The position numbers and the translations under genes are program-made. Source: Hyphomicrobiaceae bacterium (GTDB lineage Bacteria > Pseudomonadota > Alphaproteobacteria > Rhizobiales > Hyphomicrobiaceae). Taken from it: DNA of 64,000 nt. Within the stretch, counting starts at the first letter, position 1, and the number at the start of each line of letters is the position of its first letter. Of the stretch, positions 44,552 to 54,426 are shown one piece after another. The notes under the pieces were generated by a model. That model was not told the origin of the DNA. It worked only from the letters and a program-made list of their open reading frames with translations, and did no database searches. The stretch is from positions 62,001 through 126,000 of the forward strand of contig JAGRKV010000034.1 in assembly GCA_020442165.1 (NCBI GenBank), read 5' to 3'.

Positions 44552-44912
44552 AACCTGAGCGACAGTCGGCTCTTCGGCCGGCTGTCACTCGTCCTTCCAT
44601 ACCCTATGCCGCAGCGCGCCAGCGGCTGTGAGCCATTGATGGGCGGGCAACCATTCATCACTTGGCGGATAATCCGACGTACCCTCTTCGATGTTGTGTC
44701 GACGGGAGGTATTGCGACGACACGTCGGCAGACTCCGGGATTGATCTTGAGCGTGCTCGGCAGATATATGTTCGCGCGAGACTTGTCTCGCGAAGCAAGA
44801 GCAGATGGTTCAGCGCCGCGCCTTTGGGCTCCCTCGTTTTGGGGTCTTGGGGGGCTGGCGACGCACTGCCGGGTCCGTCCTTCCCATTGGCGGGTCAGGC
44901 GGTTTGGCGTTT
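44552..44912. other. Gap between the 50-residue gene and tRNA-Leu
   Basis: A 10-bp stem (GACAGTCGGC / GCCGGCTGTC, one G-T pair) at 44561-44586 with loop TCTTCG lies just after the small gene and may be its terminator. The rest of these 361 bp shows no supported gene; it must contain the promoter for the tRNA. Confidence 0.5.
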
Positions 44913-44997
44913 GCGGGCGTGGTGGAATTGGTAGACACACCAGATTTAGGTTCTGGCGGCCTAGGCCGTGGGGGTTCAAGTCCCTCCGCCCGCACCA
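44913..44997 (+). tRNA. tRNA-Leu (anticodon UAG)
   Basis: The acceptor stem GCGGGCG pairs with CGCCCGC, followed by discriminator A and an encoded CCA. The anticodon stem CCAGA/TCTGG carries loop TTTAGGT, giving UAG for CUA codons. The long variable arm CGGCCTAGGCCG is typical of class II tRNA-Leu, and the T-loop GGTTCAAGTCC is intact. Confidence 0.97.
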
Positions 44998-45111
44998 GCG
45001 CTCAGTCTTTGCGGCAGCATGTCAACGGCCTCCACCCCGGAGGCACCGGAGCAAATGGCTATGGCCTAGGCTCCACCGAGATTCAGTTTTTGACCGAAGG
45101 CTAACGACGAT

Positions 45112-46467
45112 ATGCAGATCACCGAGTTGAACACGGACGGCCTGAAGCGCACGCTCAAGGTGACTGTCGACCAGACCGAACTTGATGAGCGCTTCAACCG
45201 CCGGATCGACGAGGTCAAGGACCGCGTCCAGCTCAAGGGTTTCCGCAAGGGCAAGGTGCCGATCGCGCACATCAAGAAGCTATATGGGCGTTCGCTCATG
45301 GCGGAGGTGCTGGAACAGACCGTGCGGGAGACGTCATCGAAGGCGATTTCGGACCGCAATGAGCGGCCAGCCATGCAGCCGGCAATCGATTTGCCGAAGG
45401 ACGAGGCCGAAATCGAGAAGGTCATTTCGGGCAAGGGCGATCTGGCCTACGAGATGTCGTTTGAAGTTCTGCCCGAGATCCAGGTGACAGACCTCAGTTC
45501 GCTCAAGCTTGAACGGCTGGTTGCCCAGGTGGAGGGTGAGGCCATCGACGAGGTTCTGGCCGATCTTGCCAAACGCTCGACGAGTTACGAGGCGGAAGAG
45601 GGCCGTGCGGCTGCGAACGGAGATCGCGTGACGGTCGATTTCGTCGGAAAGATCGACGGCACGCCCTTCGAGGGCGGTCAGGACGAGGACATGGCCGTTA
45701 TCGTTGGCCAGGGCAACTTCATTCCGGGCTTCGAGGAAGGTCTTGCCGGTCTCAAGGCGGGTGACGAGAAGGTCGTGCAGGCGACGTTCCCGGAGGGATA
45801 TCCTGAAGAGCGGCTCGCCGGCAAGCAGGCCGATTTCGACGTCAAGGTGAAGGAAGTCGCTGCGCCCAAGGTGCCGGAGATCAATGACGAATTCGCCAAG
45901 ACGCTGGGGGCTGAGAACGTCGACAAGCTTAAGGAACTGGTGACGCAGCAGCTTGAGCGGGAGTATGCGCAAGCCGCGCGCGTCAAGATCAAGCGCGAGC
46001 TGCTCGATGAACTGGAGAAGACGCATACCTTCGAATTGCCGCCCTCGCTCGTCGACAACGAGTTCCAGTCGATCTGGCAGCAGCTTCAGCAGAGCCTCGA
46101 TCGCGAGGGCAAGACATTCGCCGACGAAGGCAAGACCGAGGACGAGGCGAAGGAAGAATACAGCAAGCTTGCTGAACGGCGCGTCCGACTCGGTCTGGTG
46201 ATCGGCGAGATTGGCGACAAGAACAAGATCCAGGTTACGCAGGACGAACTGCGTCAGGCACTCGTCGAGCAGGCGCGGCGGTATCCGGGACAGGAGAAGT
46301 TCGTCTACGAATACTATGAGAAGACGCCCGGCGCGCTGGCGCAGCTGCGCGCTCCGATCTTCGAGGACAAGGTCGTCGACTTCGTATTGGAACAGGCCAA
46401 ACCTGCTGAGAAGCAGGTGACGAAGGACGAGCTCATGAAGGCGCTCGATCAAGCCGCCGAGGTTTGA
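45112..46467 (+). CDS. tig: Trigger factor
   Basis: A 451-residue ribosome-associated chaperone and peptidyl-prolyl isomerase. The ribosome-docking signature GFRKGKVPIAHIKKLYG is at residues ~43-60; the FKBP-type isomerase domain (RVTVDFVGKIDGTPFEGG, FIPGFEEGLAGLKAGDEK) is central; and the long alpha-helical C-terminal domain is rich in Glu, Lys and Arg. It acts on nascent chains leaving the ribosome. Start: ATG at 45112, giving the typical MQITELNTDGLKRTLKVTV. It leads the tig-clpP-clpX-lon block. Confidence 0.97.
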   Translation: MQITELNTDGLKRTLKVTVDQTELDERFNRRIDEVKDRVQLKGFRKGKVPIAHIKKLYGRSLMAEVLEQTVRETSSKAISDRNERPAMQPAIDLPKDEAEIEKVISGKGDLAYEMSFEVLPEIQVTDLSSLKLERLVAQVEGEAIDEVLADLAKRSTSYEAEEGRAAANGDRVTVDFVGKIDGTPFEGGQDEDMAVIVGQGNFIPGFEEGLAGLKAGDEKVVQATFPEGYPEERLAGKQADFDVKVKEVAAPKVPEINDEFAKTLGAENVDKLKELVTQQLEREYAQAARVKIKRELLDELEKTHTFELPPSLVDNEFQSIWQQLQQSLDREGKTFADEGKTEDEAKEEYSKLAERRVRLGLVIGEIGDKNKIQVTQDELRQALVEQARRYPGQEKFVYEYYEKTPGALAQLRAPIFEDKVVDFVLEQAKPAEKQVTKDELMKALDQAAEV

Positions 46468-46602
46468 TCGGCAACTTGCATTTGTAGCAAGGGACGGCAC
46501 CTTTACGAATGGCGGGCCACAGTTAAGGGCTGTTGACAGCCGGTGGAGCGCGGCATCCTCTTGTCGCGCTGCTAGGCCGGCATGATATTGAGGTTGTGTT
46601 TG

Positions 46603-46627
46603 GGGTGGCCTCTGTCACGGGCCACCC
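46603..46627. repeat. 8-bp hairpin in the tig-clpP gap
   Basis: GGGTGGCC (46603-46610) and GGCCACCC (46620-46627) form a perfect stem with loop TCTGTCACG, 75 bp before the clpP start. There is no T-run on the plus strand, so this is a leader hairpin or operator rather than a terminator. Confidence 0.5.
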
Positions 46628-46701
46628 GAGATTCGCCAATTCGGCGATAAATACGGCGATGCAAGCGGCGATACGAGCGCCGACCAGGAGAGACTTGAGC
46701 C

Positions 46702-47346
46702 ATGCGCGATCCCATCGATTCCTTGACCAACACATTCTGGCCGATGGTGGTCGAGCAGACGAACCGTGGCGAGCGCGGCTATGACCTGCCGTCGCGGCTG
46801 CTGAAGGAGCGCATCATCTTCGTCACCGGTCCGATCGAGGATCACATGGCGGCGTCGATCTGCATGCAGCTGCTTTTTCTTGAGGCCGAGAATCCCAAGA
46901 AAGAGATCTCGATGTACATCAACTCGCCGGGTGGCGTGGTGACCAGCGGCATGGCGATCTACGACACGATGCAGTTCATCAAACCGCCGGTGGCGACGCT
47001 GTGCATCGGCCAGGCAGCGTCCATGGGCTCGCTACTGCTTTGCGCTGGCAACAAGGACATGCGCTTTGCGTTGCCCAATGCACGGATCATGGTGCATCAG
47101 CCTTCTGGTGGTTTCTCCGGCCAGGCGTCGGACATCGAGCGCCATGCCGAAGATATCATCAAGATGAAGCGGCGGCTGAACGAGGTCTATGTCCACCATA
47201 CCGGACAGCCCTATGAGACGATCGAACGGACGCTTGATCGCGACTACTTCATGACCGCGGAGCAGGCCAAGGATTTCGGCATCATCGATCGTGTCATGAC
47301 GCAACGCGAGGAAGCCGGAAGCGCACCGCCTGCGGACAAGTCGTAA
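46702..47346 (+). CDS. clpP: ATP-dependent Clp protease proteolytic subunit
   Basis: A 214-residue serine peptidase that forms the ClpP tetradecamer. The catalytic Ser is in [14 protein letters not shown], His in [10 protein letters not shown], and the third residue, Asp, is in [16 protein letters not shown]. The substrate-binding motif [12 protein letters not shown] is intact. The start is the ATG at 46702 ([19 protein letters not shown]). It works with ClpX, encoded ~530 bp downstream. Confidence 0.97.
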   Translation: MRDPIDSLTNTFWPMVVEQTNRGERGYDLPSRLLKERIIFVTGPIEDHMAASICMQLLFLEAENPKKEISMYINSPGGVVTSGMAIYDTMQFIKPPVATLCIGQAASMGSLLLCAGNKDMRFALPNARIMVHQPSGGFSGQASDIERHAEDIIKMKRRLNEVYVHHTGQPYETIERTLDRDYFMTAEQAKDFGIIDRVMTQREEAGSAPPADKS

Positions 47347-47873
47347 TCGCTCGGGAAACAACTGCTACGCCGCTTTTCCCGGCTGCAAGGGTTTCAACAC
47401 CTTCTTCCTGGGTGTGCCCTGACCGCTGATGCGATCGCTTGCTAGCACTTTACCACTGCCGCGTGTCTGCCAGACGACTGCGGCATGGTGTCTGATGCTT
47501 TGCTGCGCCCGTTGCAGATTGGCCGCATTGCTGTCCCAGCCGTGCCCTGTCGGTGCCATACATGTTTCGGATACGTTCTATTGCGCCGGCCGTGACCCAA
47601 TGTCGAAATTGGATAACGCTTGTCCCAATTGGGGCACGAGAGGTGCAAAATGCGGGGGTGGGCGGCTCCAAGTCGTTAATCGATTCTTGATCTCGTGGAC
47701 GCTAGCGTGTTGAGATCGGGGTAGATGGATTCTCGTGCTGGCGGCGGGCAACGCCGCAATTGCCTCGAAAGGGCGGAAAATCGGTCCAGCAAAGATGTAT
47801 TTCCCATGTGATGGGAGAGCATTTTTCGAGATGCCAGCCGTTGGCATGAGGCCCGGGTGAGAGAACGGAAGAG
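47347..47873. other. Long gap between clpP and clpX
   Basis: A 527-bp region without a supported gene. Open frames seen here are unconvincing. Notable are two short inverted arrays around 47594-47635 sharing CCAAT/ATTGG, including the palindrome CCCAATTGGG at 47624-47633, and the repeat GATCTC...GAGATC spanning 47688-47718. The clpX promoter and perhaps a leader RNA should be here. The ribosome site GGAAGAG is just before the clpX ATG. Confidence 0.45.
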
Positions 47874-49127
47874 ATGGCAGAGAAGAACACCCTTTACTGC
47901 TCGTTCTGCGGCAAGAGCCAGCATGAAGTGCGCAAGCTGATCGCGGGTCCAACCGTGTTCATCTGCGACGAGTGCGTCGAGCTGTGCATGGATATCATCC
48001 GGGAAGAAAACAAGAACACGCTCGTCAAATCCCGGGATGGCGTGCCGACTCCGCAAGAGATCTGCCAAGTCCTCGACAGCTATGTGATCGGGCAGGAACA
48101 TGCCAAGCGTGTTCTTTCGGTCGCGGTACACAACCACTACAAGCGCCTCAATCACGCGGCCAAGTCCAACGACGTTGAACTTGCCAAGTCAAACATTCTG
48201 CTGGTTGGCCCGACAGGCTGCGGCAAGACGCTGCTGGCGCAGACGTTGGCCCGCATCCTCGACGTACCTTTCACGATGGCCGACGCGACCACACTTACCG
48301 AGGCCGGCTATGTCGGTGAGGACGTCGAGAACATCATCCTGAAGCTGTTGCAGAACGCCGACTACAACGTCGAGCGCGCTCAGCGCGGCATCGTCTACAT
48401 CGACGAGGTCGACAAGATCAGCCGCAAGTCCGACAACCCGTCGATCACAAGAGACGTTTCGGGCGAGGGCGTGCAGCAGGCGCTGTTGAAGATCATGGAA
48501 GGCACCATTGCTTCGGTGCCACCACAAGGCGGCCGTAAGCATCCACAGCAGGAATTCCTGCAGGTCGACACAACCAATATTCTGTTCATTTGCGGTGGTG
48601 CGTTCGCGGGACTGGAAAAGATCATATCGGGTCGCGGCAAGGGCACTTCGATCGGTTTTGCTGCAACTGTGCGTGCACCGGACGAGCGGCGCACGGGCGC
48701 GGTGCTTCGCGAGGTCGAGCCTGAGGACTTGTTGAAGTTCGGTTTGATCCCGGAATTCATCGGCCGACTGCCGGTGATCGCCACGCTTGAAGACCTCGAC
48801 GAGGACGCGCTGGTGCAGATCCTCTCGGAGCCGAAGAATGCGCTGGTGAAGCAGTATCAGCGGCTGTTCGAGATGGAGGACGTGAAGCTCACGATCACGC
48901 TCGAAGCGCTGAAGGCCATCGCGCGCAAGGCCATCGAGCGCAAAACCGGCGCGCGCGGTCTGCGGTCAATCATGGAGGGCATTCTGCTCGACACCATGTT
49001 TGAATTGCCCACACTTAAAGGTGTGGAAGAAGTCGTGATCGGTCCGGAAGTCGTCGAAGGCGGGGCACGGCCGCTGCGCATCTACACTGACCGCGCTGAG
49101 GAAAAGGGCACCTCAAGCGCGTCCTGA
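47874..49127 (+). CDS. clpX: ATP-dependent Clp protease ATP-binding subunit ClpX
   Basis: A 417-residue AAA+ unfoldase. The N-terminal zinc-binding motif is [20 protein letters not shown] followed by [10 protein letters not shown]; Walker A is [12 protein letters not shown]; Walker B is [10 protein letters not shown]; and the pore loop GYVGEDVE and sensor region [14 protein letters not shown] are intact. It selects and unfolds substrates for ClpP, including cell-cycle regulators in alphaproteobacteria. It starts at the ATG 47874, the typical [13 protein letters not shown]. Confidence 0.98.
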   Translation: MAEKNTLYCSFCGKSQHEVRKLIAGPTVFICDECVELCMDIIREENKNTLVKSRDGVPTPQEICQVLDSYVIGQEHAKRVLSVAVHNHYKRLNHAAKSNDVELAKSNILLVGPTGCGKTLLAQTLARILDVPFTMADATTLTEAGYVGEDVENIILKLLQNADYNVERAQRGIVYIDEVDKISRKSDNPSITRDVSGEGVQQALLKIMEGTIASVPPQGGRKHPQQEFLQVDTTNILFICGGAFAGLEKIISGRGKGTSIGFAATVRAPDERRTGAVLREVEPEDLLKFGLIPEFIGRLPVIATLEDLDEDALVQILSEPKNALVKQYQRLFEMEDVKLTITLEALKAIARKAIERKTGARGLRSIMEGILLDTMFELPTLKGVEEVVIGPEVVEGGARPLRIYTDRAEEKGTSSAS

Positions 49128-49239
49128 CAGCTACACTGTTGGGATGAGGTGTGACGGAAGCGGTACACGTCCTGCGTCGCATTGTGCCTGGCCAATTGCA
49201 TATCCGGGTAAAGGCGATACAACAAATTAGCGGTGCGCT

Positions 49240-49267
49240 CTTGATCTGCGTCGGGCGTACCCCATCT
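49240..49267 (+). promoter_or_regulatory. RpoH-type heat-shock promoter upstream of lon
   Basis: CTTGAT at 49240-49245 and CCCCATCT at 49260-49267, separated by 14 nt, closely match the sigma-32 elements CTTGAAA and CCCCATNT with the usual spacing. It would give a ~250-nt leader before the lon ATG at 49527. The rest of the 399-bp clpX-lon gap has no supported gene. Confidence 0.6.
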
Positions 49268-49526
49268 GTTCCACGGGAGGCGTTGCGAGGCTTCAGCGGC
49301 TGACGTTCCGAGTGGATGCTTGGCCAAGTGGATTCCAGGCCAGGTGGATCCTGGTGCTTACGATCCGCGCTGCGGGCGTTGTAGTTTCGCTTCGTGACCT
49401 CTCCGATCCAGTCCGCAATGGTCTGGCTGACGCTGCTCGGCAGAGGGCGGCTGCCAGGGCCGGAAAGACGAGATCGCCTGCGCGCCGTCCGGGATCGTCC
49501 GGCGGCCTGACATCAAGGGTCATGAG

Positions 49527-51959
49527 ATGAGCGACGAAAAGCAGACACTCGAAGCCGAAGGTGGTGCGGAGCTGTATCCGGTCCTGCCGCTGCGCGACAT
49601 CGTGGTGTTTCCCTACATGATCGTTCCGCTCTTCGTCGGGCGTGAAAAGTCGATTAATGCGTTGGAAGAGGTGATGCGCACCGACAAGCACATCCTGCTT
49701 GCCGCGCAGAAGAACGCAGGCGATGACGATCCTGCGACCGACGCCATCTACGAAATGGGAACTCTCGCCTCGGTGCTTCAGCTGTTGAAGCTGCCGGACG
49801 GCACCGTGAAGGTGCTGGTCGAGGGCACGCAGCGTGCCAAGATCAAGGATTACACCGAGAACGCCAACTATTTTGAAGCCTCGGTCGAACGGGTCGAGGA
49901 GGAACTCGGCTCCAAGACGGAGCTGGAGGCGCTCGCGCGGTCGGCGGTTTCTCAGTTCGAAAACTACGTCAAGCTGAACAAGAAGATCTCGCCTGAGGTG
50001 CTCGGCACCATTTCGCAGATCGAGGACTATTCGAAGCTTGCCGATACGATCGCGTCGCACCTTGCGATCAAGATCTCCGACAAGCAGGACGTGCTCGAGA
50101 CGACGACGGTCTCCGAGCGGCTTGAGCGTGTCTACACGCTGATGGAGAGCGAGATCTCCGTTCTCCAGGTCGAGAAAAAGATCCGCTCACGCGTCAAGCG
50201 CCAGATGGAGAAGACGCAGCGCGAGTACTATCTCAACGAGCAGATGAAGGCGATCCAGAAGGAACTCGGCGATACCGACGAGCGCGACGACATCGCCGAA
50301 TTCGAGGAGAAGATCGAGCAGGTCAAGCTCAGCAAGGAAGCTCGCGACAAGGCTCTGGCCGAGCTGAAGAAGCTCAGGCAGATGAGCCCGATGTCGGCGG
50401 AAGCGACGGTCGTGCGCAACTATCTCGACTGGCTGCTGTCGATCCCGTGGGGCGTCAAGGGCAAGGTCAAGAAGGATCTGGCTGAGGCGCAGGACATCCT
50501 CGACAAGGAGCACTACGGCCTGGAAAAGGTGAAGGAGCGGATCGTCGAATATCTGGCCGTCCAGAACCGGACCAACAAGCTGAAGGGGCCGATCCTGTGC
50601 CTTGTCGGACCTCCGGGCGTCGGCAAGACCTCGCTTGGCAAGTCGATTGCCAATGCGACGGGCCGCGAGTTCGTGCGCATGTCGCTGGGCGGCGTCCGTG
50701 ACGAGGCGGAGATCCGCGGGCACCGGCGCACCTATATCGGCTCGATGCCGGGCAAGGTGATCCAGTCCATGAAGAAGACCAAGCGGGTCAATCCGCTGTT
50801 CCTCCTGGACGAGATCGACAAGATGGGCTCGGACTTCCGGGGCGATCCATCTTCGGCGCTGCTGGAGGTGCTGGACCCTGAGCAGAATGGCACGTTCAAC
50901 GACCATTACCTGGAGGTCGACTATGACCTGTCCAACGTGATGTTTGTCACGACGGCCAATACGCTCAACATTCCGGCGCCCCTGATGGACCGAATGGAGA
51001 TCATCCGGCTGGCCGGCTACACGGAGAACGAAAAGGTCGAGATCGCCAAGCGGCATCTCATTCCGGAGCAGAAGCAGGCTCACGGACTGGATGAGGCTGA
51101 GCTTTCGATCGACGATGCTGCATTGCAGGAGCTGATACGCCGTTACACGCGGGAAGCTGGTGTGCGGTCGCTCGAACGCGAGATCGCCAAGATCGCACGC
51201 AAGTCGGTCAAGGAGATCCTGACGTCGTCGAACAAGAGCGTGCATGTCACCGTCGACAATCTGCAGACCTATCTCGGCGTGCCCAAGTACCGGTTCGGCG
51301 AGGCGGAGACTGAAGATCAGGTCGGTATCGTCACGGGTCTTGCCTGGACGGAAGTCGGCGGCGAATTGCTGACGATCGAAGGCATCAAGATGCCGGGCAA
51401 GGGACGGATGTCTGTCACGGGTAACCTGCGTGACGTCATGAAGGAGTCGATCCAGGCGGCGAATGCCTACGTGCGCTCGCGCTCGGTGGACTTCGGCATC
51501 GCGCCGACGATGTTTGAGAAGTACGACATCCATGTGCACGTACCCGAGGGTGCGACGCCGAAGGATGGGCCGTCAGCGGGCATCGCCATGGTGACAGCCA
51601 TCATCTCGGTGTTGACGCAGATCGCGGTGCGCAAGGATGTCGCCATGACCGGCGAGATCACGTTGCGTGGTCGTGTGCTGCCGATTGGCGGCTTGAAGGA
51701 GAAGCTGTTGGCGGCTCTGCGTGGTGGCATCACGACGGTGTGCATTCCCGAGGAGAACGTGAAGGATCTGGCAGAGATTCCCGACGAGGTGAAGAACAGG
51801 CTGGATATCGTTCCGGTGTCGCGCCTCGAAGAGGTCTTGAAGACGGCGCTGGTGCGCGTGCCTGATCCGATCCAGTGGGACGAAGAGGCGCAGGCTGTCG
51901 CTGTCGCGAGCGATGGCGAGAGCGATGACAAGGGTGGTTCGCGAGTTACCGCGCACTGA
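49527..51959 (+). CDS. lon: ATP-dependent protease Lon
   Basis: An 810-residue protease with an N-terminal substrate-binding LON domain ([19 protein letters not shown]), coiled-coil ([20 protein letters not shown]), AAA+ domain with Walker [14 protein letters not shown] and Walker [13 protein letters not shown], and a Ser-Lys peptidase with Ser in [12 protein letters not shown] and Lys in [10 protein letters not shown]. It degrades unfolded and regulatory proteins; in Caulobacter it degrades DnaA, CcrM and SciP. A sigma-32-type promoter lies ~260 bp upstream and a strong hairpin follows the stop. It is followed by hupB, as in many Rhizobiales. Confidence 0.98.
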   Translation: MSDEKQTLEAEGGAELYPVLPLRDIVVFPYMIVPLFVGREKSINALEEVMRTDKHILLAAQKNAGDDDPATDAIYEMGTLASVLQLLKLPDGTVKVLVEGTQRAKIKDYTENANYFEASVERVEEELGSKTELEALARSAVSQFENYVKLNKKISPEVLGTISQIEDYSKLADTIASHLAIKISDKQDVLETTTVSERLERVYTLMESEISVLQVEKKIRSRVKRQMEKTQREYYLNEQMKAIQKELGDTDERDDIAEFEEKIEQVKLSKEARDKALAELKKLRQMSPMSAEATVVRNYLDWLLSIPWGVKGKVKKDLAEAQDILDKEHYGLEKVKERIVEYLAVQNRTNKLKGPILCLVGPPGVGKTSLGKSIANATGREFVRMSLGGVRDEAEIRGHRRTYIGSMPGKVIQSMKKTKRVNPLFLLDEIDKMGSDFRGDPSSALLEVLDPEQNGTFNDHYLEVDYDLSNVMFVTTANTLNIPAPLMDRMEIIRLAGYTENEKVEIAKRHLIPEQKQAHGLDEAELSIDDAALQELIRRYTREAGVRSLEREIAKIARKSVKEILTSSNKSVHVTVDNLQTYLGVPKYRFGEAETEDQVGIVTGLAWTEVGGELLTIEGIKMPGKGRMSVTGNLRDVMKESIQAANAYVRSRSVDFGIAPTMFEKYDIHVHVPEGATPKDGPSAGIAMVTAIISVLTQIAVRKDVAMTGEITLRGRVLPIGGLKEKLLAALRGGITTVCIPEENVKDLAEIPDEVKNRLDIVPVSRLEEVLKTALVRVPDPIQWDEEAQAVAVASDGESDDKGGSRVTAH

Positions 51960-52005
51960 TCTGACTGTTGTTCAGCGGCCTCAAATGCCGTTTTGTTCAG
52001 GAGAC

Positions 52006-52050
52006 TTGGGCACGCGGGTGATACAAATTTCACCGCGTGCCCAATTTGTT
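52006..52050 (+). terminator. Rho-independent terminator after lon
   Basis: TTGGGCACGCGGGTGA (52006-52021) pairs with TCACCGCGTGCCCAA (52030-52044) with one bulged G and an 8-nt loop, starting 47 nt after the lon stop; TTTGTTT follows. A long, GC-rich stem with a U-rich tail. Confidence 0.85.
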
Positions 52051-52250
52051 TCCAGTGTATGCCGCTTGGCGGAAGACATGGGGGTGTTTTGCCCGGAAAT
52101 AGGCGAAATACCGCTTGACGTATGCGGTCTTTGGGCGCTTCTGTGCAGCCTTCATTGCGGTCACCGGCATGCCTGGTGGGCCCTCCGAAGAGGGACCGAA
52201 GCCCCGCGCTCGCCAACCAGAATGAAATCCCAATCGCAAGGATAGAGAAA

Positions 52251-52526
52251 ATGAGCAAGAAGGATTTGATCGACACGGTCGCGAAGGAGCTTGACCTGAC
52301 CAAGGACAAGGCAGGTCAGGTCGTCGATGCGGTGATCGATGGTATCAAGTCGGCGCTGAAGGACGGCAAAGAAGTGCGCCTGCCTGATTTCGGGACGTTC
52401 AAGGTTGCCGATCGCAAGGCCCGTGAAGGCCGCAATCCCCTGACGGGCAAGACGATGCAGATTGCCGCCTCCAAGGCGCCGAAGTTTACGGCGGCGAAGG
52501 GTCTGAAGGAGCTGCTCAACGGCTGA
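52251..52526 (+). CDS. hupB: DNA-binding protein HU
   Basis: A 91-residue histone-like protein. The start MSKKDLIDTVAKELDLTKD and the DNA-binding beta-arm region (VRLPDFGTFKVADRKAREGR, NPLTGKTMQIAASKAP) are typical. HU bends DNA and organises the nucleoid, and is a common partner downstream of lon. The ATG at 52251 is chosen; the frame is open 129 bp upstream but without conserved sequence. A terminator follows. Confidence 0.97.
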   Translation: MSKKDLIDTVAKELDLTKDKAGQVVDAVIDGIKSALKDGKEVRLPDFGTFKVADRKAREGRNPLTGKTMQIAASKAPKFTAAKGLKELLNG

Positions 52527-52554
52527 TCGCCGAGCAGCTTGGCACTGAACGCGA

Positions 52555-52582
52555 AGAGGGGGGCGATGCGCCCCTCTTTTTT
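52555..52582 (+). terminator. Rho-independent terminator after hupB
   Basis: AGAGGGGGGC (52555-52564) pairs with GCGCCCCTCT (52568-52577) apart from one mismatch, with a 3-nt loop, and a run of six T (52577-52582) follows. It starts 29 nt after the hupB stop. Confidence 0.85.
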
Positions 52583-52674
52583 GTTGGTGTCCAGGACTTC
52601 AAGTTTTGCATGCGCGCGCCTTCAAGCGACTTGCCGCAGGGCGCGGGTGGCACTAAGAGGATCGGACGGCATCA

Positions 52675-52749
52675 GGGCGGTTAGCTCAGTGGTAGAGCGC
52701 CTCGTTTACACCGAGGATGTCGGGAGTTCGACCCTCTCACCGCCCACCA
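52675..52749 (+). tRNA. tRNA-Val (anticodon UAC)
   Basis: Acceptor GGGCGGT pairs with ACCGCCC, then A and an encoded CCA. The anticodon stem CCTCG/CGAGG has loop TTTACAC, giving UAC for GUA/GUG codons. D-arm TTAGCTCAGTGGTAGAGC and T-arm GGGAGTTCGACCCTC are standard. Confidence 0.97.
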
Positions 52750-53060
52750 TTCAAGCCACCTTCGGAATTATTCCCGCGAGCATACAGGCGTGGCTGGGTA
52801 GCGGCGCGGTGCGCTGTGCGGCAGGCGAAGACTCGACGCCAGCGTCTATGGGTGCTGCTACTCGGTGCCTTGGAGGGAAACTAAGCGGCCATAGAAGGGC
52901 GCGCGGTGCCCGGGCAAGTCGTCGGTGCCCTGGTCTTCATTACATTCAAGGCGTGCTGCCGCCATTTCAAATTCACGACGCTGCCGCCAACGGTCTCAGA
53001 GTGAAAAGTACGTGCGGACCCAAAACGGGATCGTTTCAACGCAAGTCTGAAACGATACCG

Positions 53061-53175
53061 ATTTCTTCGCTCACGCAGCTCACCCTCGCTATCACTCGGG
53101 CTGCTCCGCAGGGGCGGCGCAGAGCGCCTGGCCGCAGCGCGGCCTTATCGATTCCGCCTTTGCCTCAATCGCTCT
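53061..53175 (+). repeat. Direct repeat copy 1, upstream of the orphan regulator
   Basis: From ATTTCTTCGCTCACGCAGCT to CAATCGCTCT this segment matches 54101-54216 in the same orientation with roughly 83% identity by eye. Each copy has an internal small hairpin (GGCCGC/GCGGCC, 53130-53145). The two copies bracket one gene, so they may be a dispersed intergenic repeat family or traces of a duplication. Confidence 0.75.
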
Positions 53176-53222
53176 AGCGGGTTGCTGGCAGCTCCCTTCT
53201 ATACGCGCATAGGCGCTCATGT

Positions 53223-53252
53223 TGCGGTGCACTAAAGTGCTGTTGCACCGCA
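53223..53252. promoter_or_regulatory. Nested dyad upstream of the orphan regulator
   Basis: TGCGGTGCA (53223-53231) and TGCACCGCA (53244-53252) are perfect inverted repeats with a 12-nt centre that itself overlaps GCACTAAAGTGC. The dyad lies ~92 bp before the response regulator start and could be an operator. Confidence 0.5.
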
Positions 53253-53343
53253 CAATTAATGTTGCATAATCTTCGGGAAATCGAGAATTGGACATCCGCA
53301 GGGAGCGATGCTCGTCCTGTGGCGATAAACCGGAGCGCAAGGG

Positions 53344-54063
53344 ATGGTCACACGTATTCTGGTGGTTGAAGATCACCCGCTGTTTGCTGAAGCGATTTGC
53401 GGTGTCCTGCTGTCGGCGATCAAAGGCGTCGATGTCATTTGCGCGACCACGTTGAACGAAGCCAAGGAACTCTTGGACAAGGATCGCCGGTTCGATCTCG
53501 TTCTGCTCGATTTATGGTTGCCCGACACACACGGTTTTGGCGGGCTCATCGAGTTGCGCCGGTGCTACCCAAAGCTGCCGATCGTGGTCGTCTCGGCCTT
53601 CGCCGATCCCAACGTCGTCGAAAAGACCCTTGTCTGTGGTGCTGCCGGGTTCATTTCGAAAGCAACCGCGCGCACGGATCTGGTTTCGGCGGTATCGAGC
53701 GCGATCGCGGGAGATGTGGTTGTGCCGTCGGAGCTTCTGGGGCTTGACGCTTCAGCGGGCGCGGAACTCAAGTCGCTGACGAAGCGCCTGCGATCCCTCA
53801 CACGCCAGCAGCTTCGCGTGCTGGAAATGCTCTGCCAGGGGCTTCTTAACAAGCAGATCGCCTACGAGCTTGAGGTGGGCGAGACGACCGTGAAGGCCCA
53901 CGTCAGTGAAATCCTCCGCAAGCTTAGCGTAACGTCGCGAACGCAGGCGGTATTGGAGGTCTCCAAGCTTGATTTTGGGGCGGTGCTGGCGCTCTATGAC
54001 GGCGAGAATGGGGATGGTGGGATCTCCACCGGGCAGGCGGTTGCCAGCGCGGTAGCGGTCTGA
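53344..54063 (+). CDS. Orphan LuxR-type response regulator
   Basis: A 239-residue NarL/FixJ-type regulator: receiver domain with the acceptor Asp in LVLLDLWLPDTHGF and conserved Lys in AAGFISKATARTDLV, then a LuxR helix-turn-helix (LTRQQLRVLEMLCQGLLNKQ, IAYELEVGETTVKAHVSEIL). The Asp-rich C-terminal tail (YDGENGDGGISTG) is unusual. It has no kinase beside it, sits between tRNA genes and is bracketed by a ~115-bp direct repeat. The target is unknown. Confidence 0.88.
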   Translation: MVTRILVVEDHPLFAEAICGVLLSAIKGVDVICATTLNEAKELLDKDRRFDLVLLDLWLPDTHGFGGLIELRRCYPKLPIVVVSAFADPNVVEKTLVCGAAGFISKATARTDLVSAVSSAIAGDVVVPSELLGLDASAGAELKSLTKRLRSLTRQQLRVLEMLCQGLLNKQIAYELEVGETTVKAHVSEILRKLSVTSRTQAVLEVSKLDFGAVLALYDGENGDGGISTGQAVASAVAV

Positions 54064-54100
54064 CATTTGGTCGTTTCACACTTGCGTTGAAGCGAGCCAG

Positions 54101-54216
54101 ATTTCTTCGCCCACGCAGCTCACCCTGGCTATCGCTCGGGTTGCTCCGAGGGGGCGGCGCAGGGCGCTTGGCCGCAGTCGCGGCCTTGACGATCCCGCCT
54201 TGGTCGGAATCGCTCT
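54101..54216 (+). repeat. Direct repeat copy 2, downstream of the orphan regulator
   Basis: Second copy of the repeat at 53061-53175, beginning ATTTCTTCGCCCACGCAGCT and ending GGAATCGCTCT, with one extra base in the small hairpin (GGCCGCAGTCGCGGCC). It starts 38 bp after the regulator stop codon and is 130 bp from tRNA-Asp. Together the copies frame the regulator gene. Confidence 0.75.
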
Positions 54217-54349
54217 ATTCACGCGGCCACGCTCCTGGGCTATTTCGGATATTTTCTTGTGACCCGGTGCGGAACCGAACAAGCCAGCAGCCGTGCCTGG
54301 CTGGATTTGGCCTGGGCACACTGTCCGGGCATCACGAAGAAAGAAGAAA

Positions 54350-54426
<77 letters not shown>

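Larger units (their letters stand above)
52750..53343. other. Gap between tRNA-Val and the orphan response regulator
   Basis: A 594-bp region. It holds copy 1 of a ~115-bp direct repeat (53061-53175) and the dyad at 53223-53252. The first ~300 bp show no supported gene; open frames here run through the tRNA or the repeat and are not convincing. Confidence 0.55.

Noticed and set aside
45334..46500. 388-residue minus-strand frame over tig
   Set aside because: Antisense to trigger factor and without domain-like content.
47429..47713. 94-residue frame between clpP and clpX
   Set aside because: Cys-rich, no ribosome site, no recognisable domain, and its frame does not look coding.
50187..51539. 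450-residue minus-strand frame over lon
   Set aside because: Fully antisense to Lon, which has all catalytic motifs; the composition is His/Leu/Arg-rich shadow sequence.
52539..53177. Frame of 212 residues running through tRNA-Val
   Set aside because: It contains the complete tRNA and the direct repeat; such frames over tRNAs are frequent false genes.
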